The position numbers were made by a program, and so were the translations under genes. This document shows positions 1 to 5,846 of a DNA stretch of 6,389 nt, one piece after another. The stretch covers positions 1 through 6,389 of the forward strand of contig CANFYD010000234.1 of assembly GCA_947450745.1 (NCBI GenBank). The letters are read 5' to 3'. The notes under the pieces are model-generated. The model was given only the letters and a program-made list of their open reading frames with translations. It was not told where the DNA came from and searched no databases. This DNA comes from Burkholderiales bacterium (GTDB lineage Bacteria > Pseudomonadota > Gammaproteobacteria > Burkholderiales > Burkholderiaceae_C). Every line of letters starts with the position of its first letter. The stretch's first letter is position 1.

Positions 1-165
1 GTTCAGGTGTATCTGCCCGGAGACATTCACGACACGCGTTGCATGGCGGGGCCCGCACTGCTCTTGCGCTTTACGGAGCGAGACCTGAAGCAGGAGGACA
101 AAGAGGAACATCGAGTGACAAGGTATGTCGAGCGGGACGGCGTCTGGACCGCTGGGATGCCATGA
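1..165 (+). CDS. C-terminal end of an unidentified protein (5' truncated by window edge)
   Basis: Frame 1 is open from the first base and ends at TGA 163-165, giving 54 residues that begin VQVYLPGDIHDTRC and end ERDGVWTAGMP. The stop overlaps the start of the following transporter as ATGA (162-165), the classic arrangement for translational coupling, and this is the main reason to take the fragment as real. The composition (charged, mixed, few Ala/Arg runs) looks like genuine protein. The PGDIHDT segment followed by a strand-like LLLRFTERDL recalls the end of a cupin-type beta-barrel, but this is only an impression. I do not recognise the family, and most of the gene lies outside the window. 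It probably shares an operon with the exporter, so it may act on or respond to the exported compound. Confidence 0.6.
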   Translation, partial: VQVYLPGDIHDTRCMAGPALLLRFTERDLKQEDKEEHRVTRYVERDGVWTAGMP

Positions 166-1628
166 TCGGCCCTTTTGCAGCGCCATCCGCCGTAGCCGAG
201 AAGCCGCCATCGGCTATCCGGCCCGATCAGCGTGAGGCAGTGGGAGCCCCACCGCAAGCAGACGATGCCGGGTCTGGCCTGCCGGGGCCGCAGCGCAATG
301 CTGCGATTGCGGCGGTGCTGGCGGCCATGGTGCTGGCGGTGCTGGATGCCGCCATCGCGAATGTGGCGCTGCCCAGCATGGCGCGCTCCTTTCAGGTGAC
401 GCCAAGCATGTCGGTGTGGATCATTACCGCTTACCAGACGGCGCTGGTGATGGGACTGCTGCCCTGCGCCGCACTCGGCGAAAGCCTGGGCTATCGCCGC
501 GTCTTCACGATGGGCGTTGCGCTGTTCACGGCCGCATCCGCGCTGTGTGCGTTTGCCCCATCGCTGTCGTGGCTGGTCGCGGCCCGCTGCCTTCAGGGGC
601 TCGGCGCTGCTGCCATCATGGCGCTGGGCATCGCGTTGCTGCGACGGGTGGTTCCACGGCGCCAACTCGGCGCCGCCATCGGTTGGAACGCGCTCGCCGT
701 TGCGCTGTCCTCTGCGGCCGGCCCGACCCTCGGCGCGATGATCCTGTCAGCGACGAGCTGGCCCTGGTTGTTCGCATTGAACCTGCCCCTGGGTGGACTG
801 GTGCTGCTCGCATGCCGTGCACTGCCCGATGTCGCTGGCACGGCACGGCCGCTTGACCGGTTCAGTGTGGCGCTGAGTGCCGTCGTCTTTGCAGCGCTGG
901 TGGTCGGCGCGGAAGTGCTGGTCGAGCAGCCGTTGCTGGCTGTGGCTCTGCTCACCTCGGCGGTCATCAGCCTGGCGGCGCTGATTCGGCGCGAAACGCC
1001 AAAGGCCGTGCCCTTGATTCCGCTGGACCTTCTCCGGACCGGGTCCTTCCGCATCTCGGTCGTGGCCTCGGTGTGCTGCTTCGCCGGCGTGACCATGGGC
1101 TTGCTGGCGCTGCCGTTCTACTTGCAGCACAGTCTCGGGCAGGACACCCTGATGACAGGGCTCTACATGACGCCCTGGCCGCTGACCGTGGCCGTCGCGG
1201 CCCCGTTGGCCGGCCATCTCGCCGATCGCGTTCCGACAGCCTGGCTTTGCGCCGCTGGCGCTGCCTGTCTTGCGCTGGGGCTCGCGGCTGCCTCGCTCTG
1301 GCCGCTGCACGGTAACGCATGGCCGCTGCTGCCGTTCACCATGCTGTGTGGTCTGGGCTTCGGCCTCTTTCAAGTGCCGAACAACCGCAATATGTTCCTC
1401 TCAGCGCCAAGCGAAAGAGCCGGCGCTGCGGGAGGCCTGCAAGGCACCGCCCGGCTGGCCGGCCAGACCGCAGGTGGGGTCGTCATGAGCCTGCTCTTCG
1501 CCGGGGCCTCCGTCGAATCAGCGCCCGGAATCGGCCTCGGCCTCGGCGCGGTGCTGACCTTGCTCGCTGGGCTCATCAGCTTGCTGCGCGCGGCACCTGG
1601 GGCAGCTGGGATCAGGTCTAAAGTTTGA
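162..1628 (+). CDS. MFS transporter, DHA2 (14-TM drug:H+ antiporter-like) family
   Basis: This is a 488-residue inner-membrane proton-driven exporter of the major facilitator superfamily. A hydrophilic N-terminal tail (about 1-45) precedes TM1. Visible signatures are motif D1 LDAAIANVALPSMA (61-74), motif A GESLGYRRVF (106-115) in the TM2-3 loop, the TM4 segment ARCLQGLGAA (141-150), motif C GPTLGAMIL (187-195) typical of antiporters, the WPWLFALNLPLG segment (200-211) characteristic of the 14-TM DHA2 branch, and a second motif-A-like PLAGHLADR (348-356). Length fits the family. I chose ATG 162 because it overlaps the preceding stop as ATGA. The in-frame ATG at 39 lies wholly inside the upstream gene and would add 41 residues of polar sequence. 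The only Shine-Dalgarno-like match is weak (GGGA at 154-157), consistent with coupling. The substrate cannot be read from the sequence, and no frameshift is seen. Confidence 0.9.
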   Translation: MIGPFAAPSAVAEKPPSAIRPDQREAVGAPPQADDAGSGLPGPQRNAAIAAVLAAMVLAVLDAAIANVALPSMARSFQVTPSMSVWIITAYQTALVMGLLPCAALGESLGYRRVFTMGVALFTAASALCAFAPSLSWLVAARCLQGLGAAAIMALGIALLRRVVPRRQLGAAIGWNALAVALSSAAGPTLGAMILSATSWPWLFALNLPLGGLVLLACRALPDVAGTARPLDRFSVALSAVVFAALVVGAEVLVEQPLLAVALLTSAVISLAALIRRETPKAVPLIPLDLLRTGSFRISVVASVCCFAGVTMGLLALPFYLQHSLGQDTLMTGLYMTPWPLTVAVAAPLAGHLADRVPTAWLCAAGAACLALGLAAASLWPLHGNAWPLLPFTMLCGLGFGLFQVPNNRNMFLSAPSERAGAAGGLQGTARLAGQTAGGVVMSLLFAGASVESAPGIGLGLGAVLTLLAGLISLLRAAPGAAGIRSKV

Positions 1629-1658
1629 AGAGCTCCCTTCAGATCAAAGACCTGATCC
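1609..1658 (+). terminator. Nested inverted repeat across the MFS stop codon, possible terminator
   Basis: GGATCAGGTCT (1609-1619) and AGACCTGATCC (1648-1658) form a perfect 11-bp inverted repeat. Inside the 28-nt loop, TGAAG (1626-1630) pairs with CTTCA (1637-1641) around a 6-nt loop. The inner stem contains the exporter's stop codon TGA (1626-1628). There is no downstream T-tract, so a standard intrinsic terminator is not certain. It could equally be a protein-binding operator or an mRNA-stabilising 3' structure. Confidence 0.4.
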
Positions 1659-1756
1659 TCATGCGCTCGCATCGAGATGTGTCGGGCAGAAGTCAATGAA
1701 ATCAGGCGCTTGGCGCTCGAGCCGAACGGTGTTGGGGTGCCAGCCCCACTGCCAAC

Positions 1757-1992
1757 TCAGGCGTGCAGCGCGGCGTACTCGGGCACGCTGGGAATGTGTC
1801 GGGGCAGCGTACGGCCTTGGGGGCAAACGGCTTCCCAGCCAGGCAAGCCAACCAGACCGCACGCGGAATGGTTTTTTCACCATCGCGGTAATAAATCAGC
1901 ATCCGCCGCGAAAGCCCCAGCGCCTGCGCTGCCTGCTCCAGCGTCAGCCCCGTCGTCTGCAACCAGTTCCAGATGCGCTCATGGCCAAGAAA
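1757..1992 (-). pseudogene. Helix-turn-helix regulator remnant (truncated, frameshifted)
   Basis: Read on the minus strand, an open segment from about 1986 encodes GHERIWNWLQ followed by GLTLEQAAQALGLSRRMLIY, a clear Xre-like helix-turn-helix (the AAQALGLSRRMLIYY helices), then GEKTIPRAVWLACL. At that point the sensible protein jumps frame. The continuation GWEAVCPQGRTLPRHIPSV, ending EYAALHA and TGA (1757-1759), lies in another frame. Restoring one base (plus-strand C near 1839-1841) rejoins the two parts as ACLGWEAV. Without it the frame runs on through unrelated sequence to about 1702. No start codon precedes the conserved part. The minus frame meets a stop at 1993-1995, directly beside the REP-like hairpin, so the N-terminal half is gone. 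Such small HTH proteins often sit in toxin-antitoxin-like or orphan regulator genes. Here it is almost certainly non-functional. Confidence 0.65.
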
Positions 1993-1994
1993 TC

Positions 1995-2045
1995 AATGGG
2001 ATCAGAGTCATTTATTTACCCAAAACAATTGACTCTGACCCCATT
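1995..2045. repeat. REP-like hairpin element, copy 1
   Basis: A 19-nt left arm at 1995-2013 (AATGGGATCAGAGTCATTT) pairs with a 19-nt right arm at 2027-2045 (AATTGACTCTGACCCCATT). There are two mismatches and the loop is 13 nt. The same arms and a similar loop (ATT..CCCAAAA) recur at 6050-6099. The element lies between the HTH remnant and the 3' end of the MORN operon, 15 bp beyond that stop codon. It could therefore act as a 3' stem-loop for the minus-strand transcript as well as being a dispersed repeat. Similar GGGGTCAGAGTCAATT sequences are known to me as common intergenic repeats in betaproteobacteria, sometimes near IS200-like REP-associated transposases. No transposase is present here. 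Confidence 0.7.
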
Positions 2046-2060
2046 TTTTAGGGGACGCGC

Positions 2061-3884
2061 TTACTCCTTGCGGAAAATCGTGCCGTCCTCGGTGCGCTCG
2101 TCGGCTTTGAATTCGCCTTCCCAGCGGTCACCGGAGGGCCAGTAGAAGATGCCTTGGCCGTGCTTGACGCCCGCGGCCCAGCTGCCGACGTAGCGCTCGC
2201 CCGATTGCCAGAAATAACTGCCTTGGCCTTGCGACTTGCCTTGGTGGAAGCTGCCCTCGTAGCGGTCACCCGAGGCGAGCAGCGTGCGGCCCTGACCATG
2301 CGGTTGCCCAGCCACCATCGCGCCCTCGTAACGGTTGCCGTTGGCGTAGCGCAACTGCCCCTGGCCCTGCGGTTGGTCGCGCACCCAATCGCCTTCGTAT
2401 TGCTGACCGTTGGTCCAGCGATAGCTGCCCTTGCCATGCGGCACGCCTTGGCTGATCCGGCCTGTGTAGACGTCGCCGCTGGCGTAGTTCAGTTGCCCCG
2501 CGCCTTCGGGGCCGCCGTCCACAATGTCGCCCTCAAAGCGGTTGCCGTTGGCAAAGCGCAGCAGGCCTTTGCCAACGGCTTGGTCCAGCACCCAGTCACC
2601 GTTGTAGGACTGGCCGCTGGCCCAGATGAATTCGCCCCGGCCGTTGCGCTGGCTGCGCAGCAGCGTGCCGATGTAGACGTCGCCGTTGGCCCATTCCACC
2701 CGGCCGGTGCCGCTGACCACCTGGCCCGCCTCGCGCACGAACTTGCCCTTGTAGCGGGTGTCGCCGGCCAGAATGTCCATCTCCTCCAGTGAGGCAGGGT
2801 TGGGTGGCGGCGCAGCCTTCGCAGCGGTAGCGTTAGCGGCTGCGGCTGCGGCAACTTTGGCCGGGTTTGCTGCCACTGCAGAGGCCGTTGCGCCGGCGGT
2901 CGTGGCCAGCGCAGCCGCTGTCGCTCCACCCGCCCCGCCCATGCCACCCGCTTTAGCTGGCGCGATGGCCGCAGCCACCGCAGCCACCGCAGCCACCGCA
3001 GTCGGCTTGGCCGCCGGAGCTTTGGCGTCGGGCATGGCCGTGGCCACCCAGGGCGTGCCGCGCTCCCGAGCCAGCGCTTGTGCGTTATTGCCGGCCAAGT
3101 CCAGGGCGCTGCCCTTGCACTGCTTGGCCGTGTCGCGCCACAGGGTTTCGGCCGTTTGTGATTGCTGCTGGCGCTCGGCCGAGCTCAGGCCGGCAGCCGC
3201 GCTGCGCAACTTTTGGGTGAACTCGCGCGCCCGGTCAAACAGCGGCGCGCAGAACTCGGCGTTGTGAGCATCGGTCTCGGCCTTTTCCCGCTGCACGGTG
3301 GCCAGCTGCTGCTGCGTGCCGGTGCAATGCTCTGAAGCCAGGTCCCACATCGTTTCCGCCTTGCCGTAGAGCGCGGCCGCGTCGGGCCAGCGCCGCTCGC
3401 CAAAGGCCTTCAGCGCCAACTCCTGCAGCGCGGCGGCGTCGCGGTGCGACAGCTCGCATTGCGAGCCGGCCGCCTGCCGCTCGGTCACGCTGGCCAACTG
3501 CTTCTGGTTGTCTGCCAAGTTGCGGCGGGCGCGCTCGCGGGGGCGCTCTTCACAACCCCCCAGCGCCAGCGTCCACTGCGCCACCGCCTCCTCGAACAGC
3601 TTGGCCTGCGCATCCAGCTCCTTGTTCAGCGACTTGGCCGTGGCGGCACGCAGGTCGGCCGACATCGCCCGTGCCGTCAATGCCGAACAGCTGGGCGGCG
3701 CAGGCACAGCCGGCGCCGAGGCCGCTTCGGCTGGCGCGTCCGCTGACGACGTTGCCGATGCCACATCAGCCGGCGCGGTGGCTGCCACTGGCGGGCCGAG
3801 CTGCGCCCATGTTGCCGCGCTGGCCAGGCAGGTCAGGGCGACCACAGTCAACTTCGCCAGCTGGCGGATGGCCTCGGCCCTCAT
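2061..3884 (-). CDS. Exported MORN-repeat protein with three Cys-bearing helical repeats
   Basis: The product has 607 residues. An N-terminal signal peptide (about 1-27, predicted cleavage TWA|QL) implies export across the inner membrane. Residues 28-64 are a Pro/Ala/Ser-rich spacer. Residues 66-270 hold three helical units with cysteine pairs 66/111, 143/187 and 212/256 (spacing 45, 44, 44). Residues 281-366 are an Ala/Gly low-complexity linker. From about 376 to the end there are ten MORN repeats of exactly 23 residues in register (units starting 402, 425, 448, 471, 494, 517, 540, 563, 586, plus a degenerate first one). Their pattern is Y-x-G-x-(3-4)-G-x-x-x-G-x-G with aromatic and N/S-G ends. 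MORN repeats form extended beta-hairpin scaffolds often tied to membranes or protein assembly. The specific role here is unknown. The start ATG 3884 overlaps the upstream stop (ATGA) and has its own Shine-Dalgarno, so this is the second gene of a coupled operon. Confidence 0.88.
   Translation of the reverse strand: MRAEAIRQLAKLTVVALTCLASAATWAQLGPPVAATAPADVASATSSADAPAEAASAPAVPAPPSCSALTARAMSADLRAATAKSLNKELDAQAKLFEEAVAQWTLALGGCEERPRERARRNLADNQKQLASVTERQAAGSQCELSHRDAAALQELALKAFGERRWPDAAALYGKAETMWDLASEHCTGTQQQLATVQREKAETDAHNAEFCAPLFDRAREFTQKLRSAAAGLSSAERQQQSQTAETLWRDTAKQCKGSALDLAGNNAQALARERGTPWVATAMPDAKAPAAKPTAVAAVAAVAAAIAPAKAGGMGGAGGATAAALATTAGATASAVAANPAKVAAAAAANATAAKAAPPPNPASLEEMDILAGDTRYKGKFVREAGQVVSGTGRVEWANGDVYIGTLLRSQRNGRGEFIWASGQSYNGDWVLDQAVGKGLLRFANGNRFEGDIVDGGPEGAGQLNYASGDVYTGRISQGVPHGKGSYRWTNGQQYEGDWVRDQPQGQGQLRYANGNRYEGAMVAGQPHGQGRTLLASGDRYEGSFHQGKSQGQGSYFWQSGERYVGSWAAGVKHGQGIFYWPSGDRWEGEFKADERTEDGTIFRKE
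2971..3000. repeat. Short tandem repeat, 9-bp unit, about 3.3 copies
   Basis: The unit GCAGCCACC is repeated three times (2971-2997) followed by GCA, inside the Ala-rich linker of the MORN protein. It encodes an in-frame Ala/Val run (residues about 295-304), so copy-number change would alter linker length without breaking the frame. Confidence 0.75.
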
Positions 3885-5209
3885 TTGCGTACTCCTGATT
3901 CAGCCGGAATGTCCAGCATTGCGTCGATCAGACCGCGCGCAAAACGGCCGCTGCCGGGGTCGCTCGGGTGGTCGAATGAAAAGCTGCTGGGGGCAGACGC
4001 CAGCGGCATCGCGCCGATCTCGAACAGCAGCTCCTCCGCCTTGATACCGCGCAAGATGGCCAGCACCTCGGGCTCCATGCCCTTGGTTTCGGCCAGCTTG
4101 CTCAGCGCGCTGAGCCGCTCAACGTCCAGCGCAAAGGCATTGCTGGTCAGGCTGCGCTCGATCATCTTCTGGTGCAGCGTGAAGCCGGCCAGCGGGTTGG
4201 CCCCCAGCTTGGCCGCCCGCTCGAACGCCCATTGATCCGCCCGGTCAAACACGGTCGCCCCGATGCGCGCCACCCCCGACAGCGAGCTGCGGTTGGCGGC
4301 CGCCGCCTGCATCGCACTCATCACCTGTTGGCGCGACAGCTTTTGCGCGGCATCGGTCACGCCCTCGCGAACTTTGGACATGGCCAGCGATCGCCCCTGC
4401 TCGATCAACTGCTGCTTCAGCACCTCCGTCACCGCCGCCTTGGCCGCGCTCTTGGCCGCCACCACCGCCGCCTCGGCCGCCATCGCCGCGCCCTTCAGGC
4501 CGGTGGCCAGGGTGGCCAGATTGAACAAGGTGCCGGCAATCTGGGTGCCGTAGTGATAAGTCTTCATGCGCACGCCGCCTTCTTCCGATAGCCCCTGCGT
4601 CCACAGCACCGCCCACAGCGCCTCGTCCTCGTTCAGGTCGGCCTGGGTCAGCTGCAGCGAATGCAGGCTCAATAACCAGTGGTAATCCTGCACTTCCGGC
4701 GTGTTCGGTGGTGCCAAGCGGGTGTAACCACGGCAAACCTCGAACGGCGTCACGCGCTTGTTGCCGCCATTCGCCACGCTGACGAAAAACGGCTTGCCGG
4801 CATCCCGCGCCTCGGCCAGCGTGGCCAGCAGGCGCTCGCTGTCGGCGTCCTTTTGGCCCAGCACCGCGATGATCTTGTCGCCCAGGTTCAGCGGCGAATT
4901 TGGCGCGGCGGCCACCACCGTCAAACGCTCGTCTACTTGCAAGCCGCGCACCCAGGCGACCCGGTCTACCTCGGACCAGCCATAGCTGGTGGCGAGCGAA
5001 AAGGGCAGCTCCCACTGGCGGTCGCAGTCGGCGTCTTTCAAACTGGCAGTGCGCAGAATCGCTGGCCGCAGGCTTTGCTCACCCGCCCCAAAAGCCCGGA
5101 TATTGGCCAGCAAGGTTTCATCGACCTTGCGGCCATCGTCAATCGTGAACTTGGGCGCGGCGCAAGCGCCAAGCAGCAGACACACAAGCCAAGTAAATAG
5201 CGTTCTCAT
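3881..5209 (-). CDS. Lipoprotein with PDZ-like segment and degenerate M48 peptidase-like domain (predicted inactive)
   Basis: The product has 442 residues. The N-terminus MRTLFTWLVCLLLGAC is a lipoprotein signal with lipobox LGAC (Cys16). Ala at +2 suggests outer-membrane sorting. Residues about 88-150 resemble a PDZ domain (VVAAAPNSPLNLGDKIIAVL). The rest follows the order of landmarks of secreted M48 metallopeptidases. EDEALWAVLWTQGLSEE (194-210) sits where those enzymes have eLAaVLgHElaH, so HExxH is replaced by TQGLS (204-208). FDRADQWAFERAAKLGANP (321-339) sits where they have the E-x-EAD..G....a.aG.dp helix, and the ligand Glu is missing. DHPSDPGSGRF (413-423) matches the terminal HPxxxxRf motif. 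I infer an M48 pseudoenzyme. The alternative is an unrelated helical lipoprotein. An Ala-rich helical stretch occupies 232-305. There is no strong Shine-Dalgarno before ATG 5209. It is the first gene of the operon, and its stop overlaps the MORN gene start (ATGA). Confidence 0.8.
   Translation of the reverse strand: MRTLFTWLVCLLLGACAAPKFTIDDGRKVDETLLANIRAFGAGEQSLRPAILRTASLKDADCDRQWELPFSLATSYGWSEVDRVAWVRGLQVDERLTVVAAAPNSPLNLGDKIIAVLGQKDADSERLLATLAEARDAGKPFFVSVANGGNKRVTPFEVCRGYTRLAPPNTPEVQDYHWLLSLHSLQLTQADLNEDEALWAVLWTQGLSEEGGVRMKTYHYGTQIAGTLFNLATLATGLKGAAMAAEAAVVAAKSAAKAAVTEVLKQQLIEQGRSLAMSKVREGVTDAAQKLSRQQVMSAMQAAAANRSSLSGVARIGATVFDRADQWAFERAAKLGANPLAGFTLHQKMIERSLTSNAFALDVERLSALSKLAETKGMEPEVLAILRGIKAEELLFEIGAMPLASAPSSFSFDHPSDPGSGRFARGLIDAMLDIPAESGVRK
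3892..3896 (-). promoter_or_regulatory. Ribosome binding site of the MORN gene, inside the preceding gene
   Basis: The minus strand reads AGGAG, then 7 nt, then ATG (3884-3882). The site lies in the last codons of the lipoprotein gene (the GVRK end). The downstream cistron therefore has its own initiation signal in addition to the ATGA coupling, which supports start 3884. Confidence 0.75.
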
Positions 5210-5597
5210 TGGTGCTGACGGCTGAAGGCGGGAGGGAAAGAGCGGCAGTGTAGTGGCGCACGCAGCCGCTGATTACTCGGAATTGGGGTGAATGAGACAG
5301 TCAACCGAAGAGTTCAACGGGCTGCCGCTATGGTCGGAAATCTGCGCTCGCTGCATTGAACTTCCAGGCCGACTGCCGGCGCACATTGGCTGCTGCAGGC
5401 CGTTCATCCCGAGATTGCATAGTTTCAGCAAAGCGCAACTAGCGGATAACCCGATAGATGCACGGATTAGCCGACCGTATCCTCCGGCCCAATTACCGGG
5501 TTCCTTCAAGCCAGCACTTGAACCCAGCGGCGCAGACCGCAGGAGCCCCGGCCGTCAGTTCATCGCCATCTCAATGGCGCAGAGGAGGGGGTGAAAA
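5210..5597. other. Intergenic region without a convincing gene
   Basis: This 388-bp stretch lies upstream of the lipoprotein operon and should carry its minus-strand promoter and 5' leader. The only -10-like hexamer I see is TACACT on the minus strand, about 40 bp before ATG 5209, with no good -35 partner. Two overlapping open frames of 100 and 78 codons on opposite strands have no recognisable protein pattern. A small inverted repeat TTCAAG (5505-5510)/CTTGAA (5517-5522) is present, with a mutually exclusive alternative GGGTTC (5498-5503)/GAACCC (5520-5525). The DNA is less GC-biased than the flanking genes and may be decayed sequence. Confidence 0.5.
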
Positions 5598-5678
5598 ATG
5601 ATCCGCAAAGCAGATAGTCATTGCCGTTTGAAATGGCGCACCGGTGCGGTGCCACGGTGCAATCGCACCGGCCCCTAA
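5598..5678 (+). CDS. Possible 26-codon mini-ORF with consensus Shine-Dalgarno
   Basis: ATG 5598 is preceded by a perfect AGGAGG (5583-5588) with 9-nt spacing. The frame encodes MIRKADSHCRLKWRTGAVP and a short end RCNRTGP before TAA 5676-5678. The peptide is short, basic and contains two cysteines. It resembles nothing I know. Its 3' half is built from an inverted repeat (5641-5671), so it could be a leader peptide whose translation affects a downstream hairpin. It could also be chance: a purine-rich patch followed by a short open frame. There is no gene close downstream except the small ORF at 5847. Confidence is low. Confidence 0.2.
   Translation: MIRKADSHCRLKWRTGAVPRCNRTGP
5641..5671. repeat. 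GC-rich inverted repeat
   Basis: CCGGTGCG (5641-5648) and CGCACCGG (5664-5671) form a perfect 8-bp stem around a 15-nt loop, in which GGTGC recurs. The left arm is also part of a 10-bp palindrome GCACCGGTGC (5638-5647). There is no T-tract on either side, so an intrinsic terminator is unlikely. A regulatory hairpin or protein site is possible. Confidence 0.5.
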
Positions 5679-5846
5679 CGCAAACAAGCTCGACGCTGAT
5701 CGGCTGAGATACGCCAATATCACTCGTTGCTGAATTGGTTAGCCGCAATTTTCAGCTAGTTGCCACCTAAATATTTCTGCGTGATGTGACTAAAAGAGTA
5801 GTCATTATTTTTCATTCCAACGCATGAATGAATGAATTAATTAGTC
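5679..5846. other. AT-rich intergenic region with repeated TAGTCA motif
   Basis: The DNA becomes clearly AT-richer from about 5745, unlike the surrounding genes. TGACTA (5787-5792) and TAGTCA (5799-5804) form a 6-bp inverted repeat with a 6-nt loop, followed by TTATTTTT. TAGTCAT occurs again at 5843-5849, overlapping the start of the small downstream ORF, and at 5615-5621. A short tandem GAATGAATGAATTAATT run lies at 5825-5842. Together these could be operator or promoter DNA for the ORF at 5847. I see no clear -35/-10 pair. Confidence 0.35.

Noticed and set aside
39..161. N-terminal extension of the MFS protein to ATG 39.
   Set aside because: It lies entirely inside the upstream gene in another frame, is polar, and has no ribosome binding site. 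ATG 162 with its ATGA overlap is the better start.
1659..1883. Minus-strand frame ending ...NTVRLERQAPDFIDFC... beside the HTH remnant.
   Set aside because: The tail looks somewhat protein-like, but the frame is out of register with the HTH gene over their overlap and I recognise no family. It is probably chance or another decayed fragment.
1995..2045. Treating the hairpin as one terminal inverted repeat of an insertion sequence.
   Set aside because: Each copy is a complete hairpin in itself, there is no transposase between them, and no target-site duplication is visible at the outer ends.
2154..2792. A 212-codon plus-strand frame, plus other long open frames opposite the MORN and lipoprotein genes (for example 2758-3267 and 4172-4591).
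   Set aside because: They are complementary shadows of high-GC coding sequence with Ala/Arg/Pro-rich or monotonous composition, and the minus-strand proteins have clear repeats and export signals.
5273..5594. Two overlapping ORFs, 100 codons on plus (5292-5594) and 78 on minus (5273-5509).
   Set aside because: Neither shows a recognisable domain, signal peptide or good ribosome binding site. The minus frame appears to start at TTG, and both cannot be coding.
5675..5742. Possible integron attC site: CTAAC (5675-5679) followed by CAAGC, with GTTAG (5738-5742) downstream.
   Set aside because: The spacing between TAAC and CAAGC is shorter than in attC sites I know, the right end reads GTTAGCC rather than GTTRRRY, and the inner arms do not pair well. 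A covariance-model search for attC would settle it.
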